Assembly: GCA_021793875.1 (NCBI GenBank) | Contig: JAJYRX010000046.1 | Coordinates: 1 to 9,228, forward strand | Reading direction: 5' to 3' | Origin: Pseudomonadota bacterium | GTDB taxonomy: Bacteria > Pseudomonadota > Gammaproteobacteria > Burkholderiales > Burkholderiaceae_B | DNA: 9,228 nucleotides | Shown here: in pieces, positions 1 through 5,629 of the stretch | Numbering within the stretch: the first letter of the stretch is position 1 | Layout of the letters: every line of letters starts with the position of its first letter | Program-made: the position numbers and the translations under genes | The notes under the pieces: model-generated | The model's database searches: none | The model's input: only the letters and a program-made list of their open reading frames with translations | Told to the model about the DNA's origin: nothing

Positions 1-434
1 CCTTTTTTCTAGACTTTTTTGAGCTGGCGTTTATTATTGTTCCACTTTTAGGCCCGGCAGCCGAAACGTTAGGTATTGATTTAGTTTGGTTCGGAATACT
101 ACTTGCAGTAAATATGCAAACCTCATTTGTGCATCCTCCATTTGGTTTTGCCCTGTTCTACTTACGTTCTGTCGCTCCGCGTGAAGATTACATAGATAAA
201 GTGACAGGCAAGCTTATCCCTCGTATAACCACTGGTCAAATATACTGGGGCTCAATACCATTTATAGTTATACAACTTATTATGGTGGCCGCCGTTATGC
301 TTTTTCCAGGCATGGTTACTCATTACAAGCATGGCGGTGTAGATATTGACCCATCTACCGTACAGTTTGGTTCTGGCGATACCTTTGACTCCGGAGATTA
401 CGGTTTTGGTGACGATTCCGATTCCAGTTTTTAA
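1..434 (+). CDS. TRAP transporter large permease (DctM-type), C-terminal part
   Basis: This is the C-terminal end of the large membrane subunit of a TRAP (tripartite ATP-independent periplasmic) transporter, which imports organic acids or related solutes using an ion gradient in the inner membrane. The frame is open from base 3, so the gene begins outside the window and 143 residues are visible. The stretch beginning FFLDFFELAFIIVPLL, then GIDLVWFGILLAVNMQTSF and PPFGFALFYLRSVAP, is characteristic of the DctM end of the large permease subgroup. A last hydrophobic segment (about residues 84-104, IYWGSIPFIVIQLIMVAAV) is followed by a hydrophilic tail of about 35 residues rich in Gly, Asp and Ser. 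An ATG at 114 is internal, not the start. The substrate cannot be told. trpF follows after 12 bases. The family is confident; the subfamily is less so. Confidence 0.88.
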   Translation, partial: FFLDFFELAFIIVPLLGPAAETLGIDLVWFGILLAVNMQTSFVHPPFGFALFYLRSVAPREDYIDKVTGKLIPRITTGQIYWGSIPFIVIQLIMVAAVMLFPGMVTHYKHGGVDIDPSTVQFGSGDTFDSGDYGFGDDSDSSF

Positions 435-446
435 TAATTAAATACT

Positions 447-1091
447 ATGAGAACACGGGTAAAAATATGTGGTCTAACCTGCGCTGAAAACATTGCAGAT
501 GCTTGCTCTTTAGGGGCAGATGCTATTGGCTTAGTTTTCTATCCTAAAAGTAGTAGATATATAACCGCAGATAATGCAGCTTTGCTTCGTAGCAAGGTTC
601 CTGCGTTTGTCAGTGTGGTTGCTTTGTTCGTAAATCCAACAGAATCTTATGTGCGTAAGGTCTTAAACTTAGTTAAACCCTGTATCCTACAATTTCATGG
701 TGATGAGTCTCCAGAGTTTTGTAGTAAGTTTGGTGTGCCGTATATAAAATCATTTGGAATAGGATCCAAGACCAGTAATACTCCTTTTGATGTTTATCAG
801 ATGGTAAAGCCATATAACACTGCATGTGGTTGGCTTTTCGATACCTACACCCCAGGTTTTGGTGGTAGTGGAAAGCTATTTAATCATGATTTGTTAACTG
901 CAGTGCTTAGCAGTCAAGAAAGTAAGCCAATAATACTCGCCGGCGGGTTAAATCCTGATAATGTTAAAGAGGCAATTCTGAAATCTAAACCTTACGCTGT
1001 AGATGTAAGCAGCGGGGTTGAGTCCAACCCAGGTCTAAAGAATTACAACCTTATGGAAAAGTTCATGCTTTCTGTTAAACAGTCTGCTTGA
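447..1091 (+). CDS. trpF: Phosphoribosylanthranilate isomerase
   Basis: TrpF converts N-(5'-phosphoribosyl)anthranilate to CdRP by an Amadori rearrangement, the third step of tryptophan synthesis, in the cytoplasm. The 214-residue protein has the expected single-domain (beta/alpha)8 barrel length. KICGLT near the N terminus carries the catalytic base Cys8. WLFDTYTPGFGGSGK (residues 129-143) carries the general acid Asp132 and a phosphate-binding GGSG loop. LAGGLNPDNV (164-173) and VDVSSGVE (185-192) are the remaining phosphate-site and C-terminal signature motifs. The ATG at 447 places KICGLT at the usual distance from the start. No strong Shine-Dalgarno sequence precedes it, so translation may be coupled to the upstream permease gene, whose stop lies 12 bases before. 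No other trp gene is visible, so here it stands apart from trpB and trpA. Confidence 0.96.
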   Translation: MRTRVKICGLTCAENIADACSLGADAIGLVFYPKSSRYITADNAALLRSKVPAFVSVVALFVNPTESYVRKVLNLVKPCILQFHGDESPEFCSKFGVPYIKSFGIGSKTSNTPFDVYQMVKPYNTACGWLFDTYTPGFGGSGKLFNHDLLTAVLSSQESKPIILAGGLNPDNVKEAILKSKPYAVDVSSGVESNPGLKNYNLMEKFMLSVKQSA

Positions 1092-1107
1092 AGCCATTTT
1101 GTTTGTT

Positions 1108-1136
1108 TTGACACCAAGTGTTTCATTTCATATAAT
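1108..1136 (+). promoter_or_regulatory. Sigma70 promoter of tRNA-Val
   Basis: TTGACA at 1108-1113 and TATAAT at 1131-1136 are both perfect consensus hexamers separated by the optimal 17 bases. Transcription should begin near 1143, giving a leader of only about 9 bases before the mature tRNA. The promoter starts 16 bases after the trpF stop. It is the strongest promoter visible in the window and probably also feeds thrS by read-through. Confidence 0.92.
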
Positions 1137-1151
1137 TTCTTTCTTTGCATT

Positions 1152-1228
1152 AGGCGGTTAGCTCAGTTGGTTAGAGCGCTACGTTGACATCGTAGAGGTC
1201 GCTGGTTCGAATCCAGTACTGCCTACCA
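1152..1228 (+). tRNA. tRNA-Val (anticodon GAC)
   Basis: The 77-base sequence folds as a full cloverleaf. The acceptor arm AGGCGGT (1152-1158) pairs with ACTGCCT (1218-1224) with one G-U pair. The D stem GCTC pairs with GAGC. The anticodon stem CTACG (1179-1183) pairs with CGTAG (1191-1195) around the loop TTGACAT, which places anticodon GAC at 1186-1188. The T stem GCTGG/CCAGT encloses TTCGAAT. The discriminator base is A and the CCA end is encoded (1226-1228). GAC reads the valine codons GUC and GUU. Its place upstream of thrS matches the arrangement I recall from other Burkholderiales. Confidence 0.97.
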
Positions 1229-1391
1229 GATTATTTTATATATTGTGTAAAATCAAAGTGATCAATATTACTGCGGCCCGAACTAAAAATTGGCTCTTAA
1301 AATAGCAGCCGCGTGCAGTTGTGTTCTATATGCAGTTGTATACCATTTTAAAACGCGGCATAGGCCGCGTTTTTTGTTTTAGGAAATTATA
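1229..1391 (+). promoter_or_regulatory. Leader between tRNA-Val and thrS, attenuator-like
   Basis: This untranslated stretch separates the tRNA from thrS. It contains four GC-rich segments that can pair in competing ways in an otherwise AT-rich region. They are 1273-1277 (GCGGC), 1308-1314 (GCCGCGT), 1353-1359 (ACGCGGC) and 1364-1370 (GCCGCGT). The second can pair with the first or the third, and the third with the second or the fourth; the third-fourth pair is the terminator stem. A 9-base direct repeat, TGCAGTTGT, lies at 1314-1322 and 1331-1339. I see no T-box signature and no threonine-rich leader peptide. A weak promoter candidate (TTGTGT at 1243, TATTAC at 1266, spacer 17) is also present. 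Regulation is inferred from pairing only. Confidence 0.45.
1350..1376 (+). terminator. Intrinsic terminator just upstream of thrS
   Basis: AAACGCGGC (1351-1359) pairs perfectly with GCCGCGTTT (1364-1372) around the four-base loop ATAG, and the 3' arm runs into a T tract at 1370-1375. It ends only about 15 bases before the thrS start, so it must either be read through at some frequency or lie downstream of all tRNA transcripts with thrS depending on escape. It can terminate the tRNA-Val transcript and limit thrS expression. Confidence 0.85.
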
Positions 1392-3323
1392 ATGGTCCAG
1401 ATTACCTTGACAGATGGCTCTGTGCGAGAATTCCCAGCTCCTGTGTCGGTGGCTGAAATTGCCAACTCTATTGGTACAGGCCTTGGTCGCGCTGCGCTTG
1501 CCGGCCGTATAAGCGTTCCAGGACAAGGGCCTAAGTTGGTTGATACCTCTTACGAAATTAGTGAGGATGCAGAGCTGTCTATAGTTACGGCTAAAGATCC
1601 TGAAGGCATCGAACTTATAAGGCATTCAACAGCTCACTTACTTGCATATGCAGTTAAAGAGTTGTTTCCTGAAGCACAGGTAACCATTGGACCAGTAATT
1701 GAAAACGGTTTTTACTACGATTTTGCTTACGACCGTCCATTTACTCCTGAAGATTTGCAAGCTATCGAAGAGAAAATGCACGAGCTAGCTCGCAAAAACG
1801 AGGTTGTGACTCGTGAAGTATGGGATAGAGACAAAGCAGTAAAGCTATTCAAGGATATGGGCGAAATATATAAAGCTGAGATAATAGCCTCCATACCGGA
1901 TGATCAGCCTATAACATTGTATCGGGAAGGTGATTTTATAGACCTTTGTCGTGGTCCGCATGTGCCTTCAACCGGTCATTTGAAGGTTTTTAAACTTATG
2001 AGCGTTGCTGGAGCCTACTGGAGAGGCGATAGTAACAATGAAATGCTACAACGTATTTACGGAACAGCTTGGGCTACTAATGAGGAGCAAAAGCAGTACC
2101 TTAATATGTTGGAAGAAGCAGAGAAGCGTGACCATAGACGTTTAGCCCGAGAGCTTGATTTGTTCCATTTCCAGGAAGAGGCTCCTGGTCTAATATTTTG
2201 GCATCCAAAGGGCTGGACAATATGGCAGCAAGTGGAACAGTACATGCGACGAGTGTACCAAGATAACGGCTATCAAGAAGTAAAAGCGCCGCAAATACTT
2301 GATGTGTCTTTATGGAAAAAGACAGGTCATTGGGATAACTATTCCGAGCACATATTTACAACAGAATCAGAAAACCGTATGTATGGGGTTAAACCCATGA
2401 ACTGTCCGGGTCATATTCAGATATTTAACGCAGGTCTGCATTCTTATAGAGAGCTTCCCATACGCTATGGCGAGTTTGGTATGTGTCACAGAAATGAGCC
2501 ATCAGGCTCACTTCATGGAGCCATGAGAGTCAGAGGGTTTACACAAGATGACGGTCACATTTTCTGTACCGAAGATCAACTACAAGAAGAGTGTGCTGCG
2601 TTTACAAGCCTGTTGCAAAAAGTATATAAAGACTTCGGATTTAATAAAATCCTATACAAAATTGCAACTAGACCGGAACGTAGAATAGGGTCCGATGAAA
2701 CTTGGGATAAGGCTGAACAAGCACTTATTGACAGCCTTAAAGAAACCGGATGTGAATTTGAGATAACCCCTGGGGAAGGTGCATTTTATGGACCCAAAAT
2801 TGAATATACTCTAACAGACGCTATTGGTAGGCAATGGCAATGTGGCACTATACAGGTTGACTTTTCAATGCCTGAGCGTTTAGGTGCTGAGTATGTAGAT
2901 GCTAATGATCAGCGTAAAGTGCCTGTAATGTTACATCGTGCCATTCTGGGTTCATTTGAACGTTTTATTGGTATATTAATTGAAAACTATGCAGGGGCAA
3001 TGCCGCCATGGTTGGCTCCAGAACATGCAGTGGTTTGCTCTATATCAGAACGTGCCGCCGAATATGCAAAAGAAGTATGCGATAAATTGGGCAAGGCAGG
3101 TCTTAGGGTAAAAACAGATTTGCGTGCAGAAAAAATCAACCGTAAAATTCGTGAGCATAGCATGCAAAAACTACCGTATATACTCGTGGTAGGTGAGCAG
3201 GAAGCTCAAAGTGGTAGTGTTGCTGTCCGTGCCCGCGGCGGTAAAAATATGGGTGCTATGCAAGTTAAAGATTTTATTAATCTTATACAGCAGCAAATTA
3301 ACGAACGCGTAAATATAATCTAA
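1392..3323 (+). CDS. thrS: Threonine--tRNA ligase
   Basis: Cytoplasmic class II aminoacyl-tRNA synthetase that charges tRNA-Thr with threonine. At 643 residues it is full length (E. coli ThrRS has 642). Domains in order: an N-terminal TGS domain (about 1-63); an editing domain with HSTAH (His78, His82) and CRGPH (Cys186, His190), which removes mischarged serine; the catalytic core (about 250-540); and a C-terminal anticodon-binding domain (about 541-643). The zinc ligands of the active site are Cys338 (MNCPGH), His389 (DDGHIF) and His515 (MLHRAI). Motif 2 includes CHRNEPSGSLHGAMRVRGF and motif 3 includes GSFERF. The ATG at 1392 follows AGGA at 1381-1384 with 7-base spacing. infC begins 43 bases downstream. 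The terminator-bearing leader suggests control of transcription into the gene. Confidence 0.98.
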   Translation: MVQITLTDGSVREFPAPVSVAEIANSIGTGLGRAALAGRISVPGQGPKLVDTSYEISEDAELSIVTAKDPEGIELIRHSTAHLLAYAVKELFPEAQVTIGPVIENGFYYDFAYDRPFTPEDLQAIEEKMHELARKNEVVTREVWDRDKAVKLFKDMGEIYKAEIIASIPDDQPITLYREGDFIDLCRGPHVPSTGHLKVFKLMSVAGAYWRGDSNNEMLQRIYGTAWATNEEQKQYLNMLEEAEKRDHRRLARELDLFHFQEEAPGLIFWHPKGWTIWQQVEQYMRRVYQDNGYQEVKAPQILDVSLWKKTGHWDNYSEHIFTTESENRMYGVKPMNCPGHIQIFNAGLHSYRELPIRYGEFGMCHRNEPSGSLHGAMRVRGFTQDDGHIFCTEDQLQEECAAFTSLLQKVYKDFGFNKILYKIATRPERRIGSDETWDKAEQALIDSLKETGCEFEITPGEGAFYGPKIEYTLTDAIGRQWQCGTIQVDFSMPERLGAEYVDANDQRKVPVMLHRAILGSFERFIGILIENYAGAMPPWLAPEHAVVCSISERAAEYAKEVCDKLGKAGLRVKTDLRAEKINRKIREHSMQKLPYILVVGEQEAQSGSVAVRARGGKNMGAMQVKDFINLIQQQINERVNII

Positions 3324-3353
3324 AATTATTTACGGTTTTATTTATTAATAACT

Positions 3354-3369
3354 AGGAGTCTTAGACATC
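3354..3369 (+). promoter_or_regulatory. Ribosome binding site that fixes the ATC start of infC
   Basis: AGGAG at 3354-3358 lies 8 bases before ATC at 3367-3369, which is ideal spacing. The infC frame has a TAA stop at 3349-3351 and no ATG, GTG or TTG between that stop and 3367. The ATC is therefore the only start that fits both this ribosome binding site and the conserved N terminus of IF-3. Confidence 0.88.
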
Positions 3370-3885
3370 GCAACCGAGAAATCACACCGTATTAATGGTG
3401 AAATTCGTGCGCCGGAAGTGCGCCTTATAGGTCTTGATGGTGAGCAAATTGGAATTGTCTCTATAGCAAAAGCTTTAGAGCAATCTGAAGAACTAGATAC
3501 TGATCTCGTAGAGATTGCTCCAGATGCCAAACCGCCAGTATGTCGGTTAATGGATTATGGAAAGTTTAGATATCAAGAACAAAAACGCCAACAAGAAGCA
3601 CGTGCACGTCAAAAAACCATCCAAGTAAAAGAGGTAAAGTTTAGACCTGCAACTGATGAAGGTGATTACCAGGTGAAAATGCGCAATGTAAAACGCTTTA
3701 TAGGTGAGGGCGATAAGGTAAAAGTTACGTTGCGTTTCAGAGGGCGAGAAATGGCCCATCAAGAACTGGGTATGCGTGTACTGGAAAGAGTACGTGATGA
3801 AGTGCTCGATATAGCACAAGTGGAAGCTATGCCAAAGCTAGAGGGCCGTCAAATGGTTATGGTTCTGGCACCACGAAAAAAGTAA
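3367..3885 (+). CDS. infC: Translation initiation factor IF-3, ATC start codon
   Basis: IF-3 binds the 30S subunit, prevents 50S joining and checks the start codon-initiator tRNA match. From the ATC at 3367 the product is 172 residues, close to the usual 170-180, and begins (f)M-ATEKSHRINGEIRAPEVRLIG, which includes the conserved RINGEI...VRLI block of the N domain. Starting at the first GTG in frame (3418) would delete this block. PPVCRLMDYGKFRYQ (56-70) is the family signature before the linker helix. KEVKFRP (88-94) and KVTLRFRGREMAH (119-131) belong to the C domain, which binds the 30S. Rare AUU/AUC-type starts are a known feature of infC that allows IF-3 to repress its own translation. 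Unusually, rpmI and rplT do not follow; gshB does, after 51 bases. Confidence 0.95.
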   Translation: MATEKSHRINGEIRAPEVRLIGLDGEQIGIVSIAKALEQSEELDTDLVEIAPDAKPPVCRLMDYGKFRYQEQKRQQEARARQKTIQVKEVKFRPATDEGDYQVKMRNVKRFIGEGDKVKVTLRFRGREMAHQELGMRVLERVRDEVLDIAQVEAMPKLEGRQMVMVLAPRKK

Positions 3886-3894
3886 ATATCTGTA

Positions 3895-3922
3895 GCCAAT
3901 ATTGCCTTCTCGGCCAATTGGC
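3895..3922 (+). repeat. Inverted repeat between infC and gshB
   Basis: GCCAAT (3895-3900) pairs perfectly with ATTGGC (3917-3922), and GCC (3904-3906) can pair with GGC (3912-3914) inside. A self-complementary GCCAATTGGC occupies 3913-3922. There is no T tract after it, so it is not a standard intrinsic terminator. It could be an RNA hairpin affecting processing or a protein-binding site at the infC-gshB junction. Confidence 0.4.
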
Positions 3923-3936
3923 GTAAAAGGCATGTT

Positions 3937-4896
3937 ATGCATATTCTATTTGTTATAGATCCACTTGAAGAGCTGGCGGCTTACAAAGATACCTCGGTGT
4001 CTATGATTAAAGCCGTTCAGCTAAGAGGGCACACAGTAAGCGTAGCCTATCAAAATGATCTTTTTATAGATCATGGAATTGTCATGGCCCGCTACATAAC
4101 AATAAGCATTCCCACCGATGCAGACCTATACAGCAATTCTTGGTGGGTTGCAGAGTCTAACCCTCAAGACGCAGCTCTAAGCGAGTTTAGTGCTGTAATA
4201 ATGCGCAAAGACCCTCCGTTCGATCTTGAATATTTTTATTCAACTCATTTGTTTGATTACGCTAAGGCGCAGGGTGCAAGGGTATTTAATTCCGGTTCTG
4301 CCTTAAGGAATCATCCGGAAAAGCTAGCTATAACCGAGTTTAATGAGTTTACTGCACCCACACTGGTTACTAGTAGTATGTCGCGAATTAAGGACTTCTA
4401 CATTAAGCATGGCGATATAGTGGTCAAGCCACTTGATGGCATGGGTGGCAGCGGAGTGTTTCGAATAAAGCAAGGTGATTCTAACCTCAGTTCTATCCTG
4501 GAGACCCTCACCGGTATGGGTGCCAACTCAATAATGGCGCAAAAGTACATTCCTGATATATCAAATGGGGATAAGCGGATTCTAATTATAGGCGGTGAGG
4601 TGATACCGTATTGTTTAGCTAGAATTCCACTTGCTGGCGAATCTAGAGGAAACCTTGCTGCTGGCGGTAGAGGTGTTGCCAGGCCATTAACAAATAGGGA
4701 CCTTGAAATAGCAAATGCAGTGGCTCAGAAACTCTATAAAAGAGGTCTTTTTGTAATTGGCCTTGATATTATCGGGAACTATTTAACCGAGGTAAATGTC
4801 ACTAGTCCAACCTGTTTTGTGGAAATAGCAGAGCAAACCGATTGTAATGTACCAGAAGTGTTTGCTATTGCATTAGAAAAAGAATTAGGTGCCTGA
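3937..4896 (+). CDS. gshB: Glutathione synthetase
   Basis: ATP-dependent joining of gamma-glutamylcysteine and glycine, the final step of glutathione synthesis in the cytoplasm. The 319-residue length matches the bacterial GshB family. The N terminus (MHILFVIDPLEELAAYKDTSVSM by position 1-23) follows the family pattern. MRKDPPFD (89-96) is a conserved substrate-domain motif. The ATP-grasp domain shows KPLDGMGGSGVFR (164-176), GDKRIL (211-216), the glycine-rich loop GESRGNLAAGGRG (234-246), and a metal-binding end GLDIIG...EVNVTSPT (275-292). The start is supported by AAAAGG at 3925-3930 with 6-base spacing. The stop is separated from the EIIA start by one base, indicating translational coupling with the PTS genes that follow. 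Confidence 0.97.
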   Translation: MHILFVIDPLEELAAYKDTSVSMIKAVQLRGHTVSVAYQNDLFIDHGIVMARYITISIPTDADLYSNSWWVAESNPQDAALSEFSAVIMRKDPPFDLEYFYSTHLFDYAKAQGARVFNSGSALRNHPEKLAITEFNEFTAPTLVTSSMSRIKDFYIKHGDIVVKPLDGMGGSGVFRIKQGDSNLSSILETLTGMGANSIMAQKYIPDISNGDKRILIIGGEVIPYCLARIPLAGESRGNLAAGGRGVARPLTNRDLEIANAVAQKLYKRGLFVIGLDIIGNYLTEVNVTSPTCFVEIAEQTDCNVPEVFAIALEKELGA

Positions 4897-4897
4897 T

Positions 4898-5314
4898 ATG
4901 GCAACGATTGCACTGGTTATGCACGAACCCCTTGCCAGTGCGTTCTCTGAGTGCGCGCGACATATTTTAGGCTCTGATATAAGCCTTAAGGTTTTTGATA
5001 TTCCCGCAGATGCAGACATAGACTTGCTAACAGGTCATATAGTAAACAGCCTTAAAAACCAGCAAGACGGTGCTCTTATAGTATGTGATTTGGTGGGTGC
5101 CACGCCTTATAATATTGCAAAATATGCAATTGATATTCTGGCAAAGCATGGCACAAAAACAGCAATACTTACAGGTGCAAACCTTAATATGGTCATTAAG
5201 GCTTTGGTTGACCCCATAAAAGATCCTTATAAGCTTCGTGAAAGCGTATGTGATGGGGCCGTACGTGGAATAGTTACGGCTTGCATTACAGACGAAAATA
5301 TTAATCCTAATTAA
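4898..5314 (+). CDS. PTS mannose/fructose-type EIIA component
   Basis: Soluble EIIA domain protein of the mannose PTS family, which receives phosphate from HPr on a histidine. The 138-residue protein begins MATIALVMHEPLASAF, placing the expected phosphorylated His at position 9. CDLVGATPYN (63-72) carries the conserved active-site Asp64, and LTGANLNMVIKA (91-102) matches the family's later motif. A GTG at 4889, inside the end of gshB, would add three residues. I prefer ATG at 4898 because AGG at 4887-4889 then sits 8 bases upstream and because the protein starts like its relatives. No EIIB or EIIC domain is fused or adjacent, so a regulatory rather than sugar-transport role is inferred. ptsH follows after 10 bases. 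Confidence 0.9.
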   Translation: MATIALVMHEPLASAFSECARHILGSDISLKVFDIPADADIDLLTGHIVNSLKNQQDGALIVCDLVGATPYNIAKYAIDILAKHGTKTAILTGANLNMVIKALVDPIKDPYKLRESVCDGAVRGIVTACITDENINPN

Positions 5315-5324
5315 GCTGCATACT

Positions 5325-5600
5325 ATGTCCAGCATATATAAAGATATTGTAATCACTAATAAACTTGGCCTGCATGCACGAGCTGCAGCTAAGCTAACAC
5401 AGCTTGCTTCCAGCTATCAAAGTGAAATTTATATTGCCAGAAATGATCAAAGAGTCAATGCCAAGAGCATAATGGGCGTTATGATGTTAGCGGCAGGCTT
5501 AGGAGTCACAGTGCGTGTAGATGCTGATGGCCCTGATGCCCAAGAAGCAATAGAAAGTATCACAAAGCTATTCGAAGAAAATTTTAACGAGCCACAATAA
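5325..5600 (+). CDS. ptsH: Phosphocarrier protein HPr
   Basis: Small cytoplasmic phosphocarrier that takes phosphate from EI and passes it to EIIA. It has 91 residues, normal for HPr. NKLGLHARAAAKL carries the phosphorylated His17 (His15 in E. coli) followed by the conserved Arg19. The usual Pro after that Arg is replaced by Ala. KSIMGVMMLAA carries Ser48 at the position of the regulatory Ser46 targeted by HPr kinase in organisms that have it. There is no clear Shine-Dalgarno sequence before the ATG, so translation probably depends on coupling to EIIA, which ends 10 bases upstream. Its place between EIIA and ptsI gives the order of a complete phosphorelay. Confidence 0.96.
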   Translation: MSSIYKDIVITNKLGLHARAAAKLTQLASSYQSEIYIARNDQRVNAKSIMGVMMLAAGLGVTVRVDADGPDAQEAIESITKLFEENFNEPQ

Positions 5601-5609
5601 CTAGATAAT

Positions 5610-5629
5610 AAGGCTTTATATATAAAACC
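5610..5629 (+). promoter_or_regulatory. Distant RBS and palindrome before ptsI
   Basis: AAGG at 5610-5613 is followed by the palindrome TTTATATATAAA (5615-5626), itself flanked by GG and CC, just before the ATG at 5630. If the palindrome folds, it would shorten the effective distance between the RBS and the start codon, but it could also occlude the GG of the RBS. The structure is AT-rich and weak. Confidence 0.3.

Noticed and set aside
1229..1391. T-box riboswitch controlling thrS
   Set aside because: The leader is short, no T-box core sequence or specifier stem is visible, and the host appears proteobacterial.
1326..1625. Minus-strand ORF of 99 codons
   Set aside because: It lies antisense to the thrS leader and 5' coding region, has no recognisable motif, and thrS is certain on the other strand.
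2057..2245. Minus-strand ORF of 62 codons
   Set aside because: It is entirely inside thrS and has no support beyond being open.
3314..3319. Perfect TATAAT near the end of thrS as an infC promoter
   Set aside because: No acceptable -35 box lies 16-18 bases upstream and there is no extended -10 TG; such hexamers are common in AT-rich sequence.
3345..3530. Minus-strand ORF of 61 codons
   Set aside because: It is antisense to the infC start region; its openness follows from infC codon use.
3547..3819. Minus-strand ORF of 90 codons
   Set aside because: It is antisense to infC, whose protein is clearly conserved; the composition is that of a shadow frame.
5027..5356. Minus-strand ORF of 109 codons
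   Set aside because: It is antisense to the EIIA gene and the ptsH start, with a Cys/Ile/Tyr-rich product resembling no family I know.
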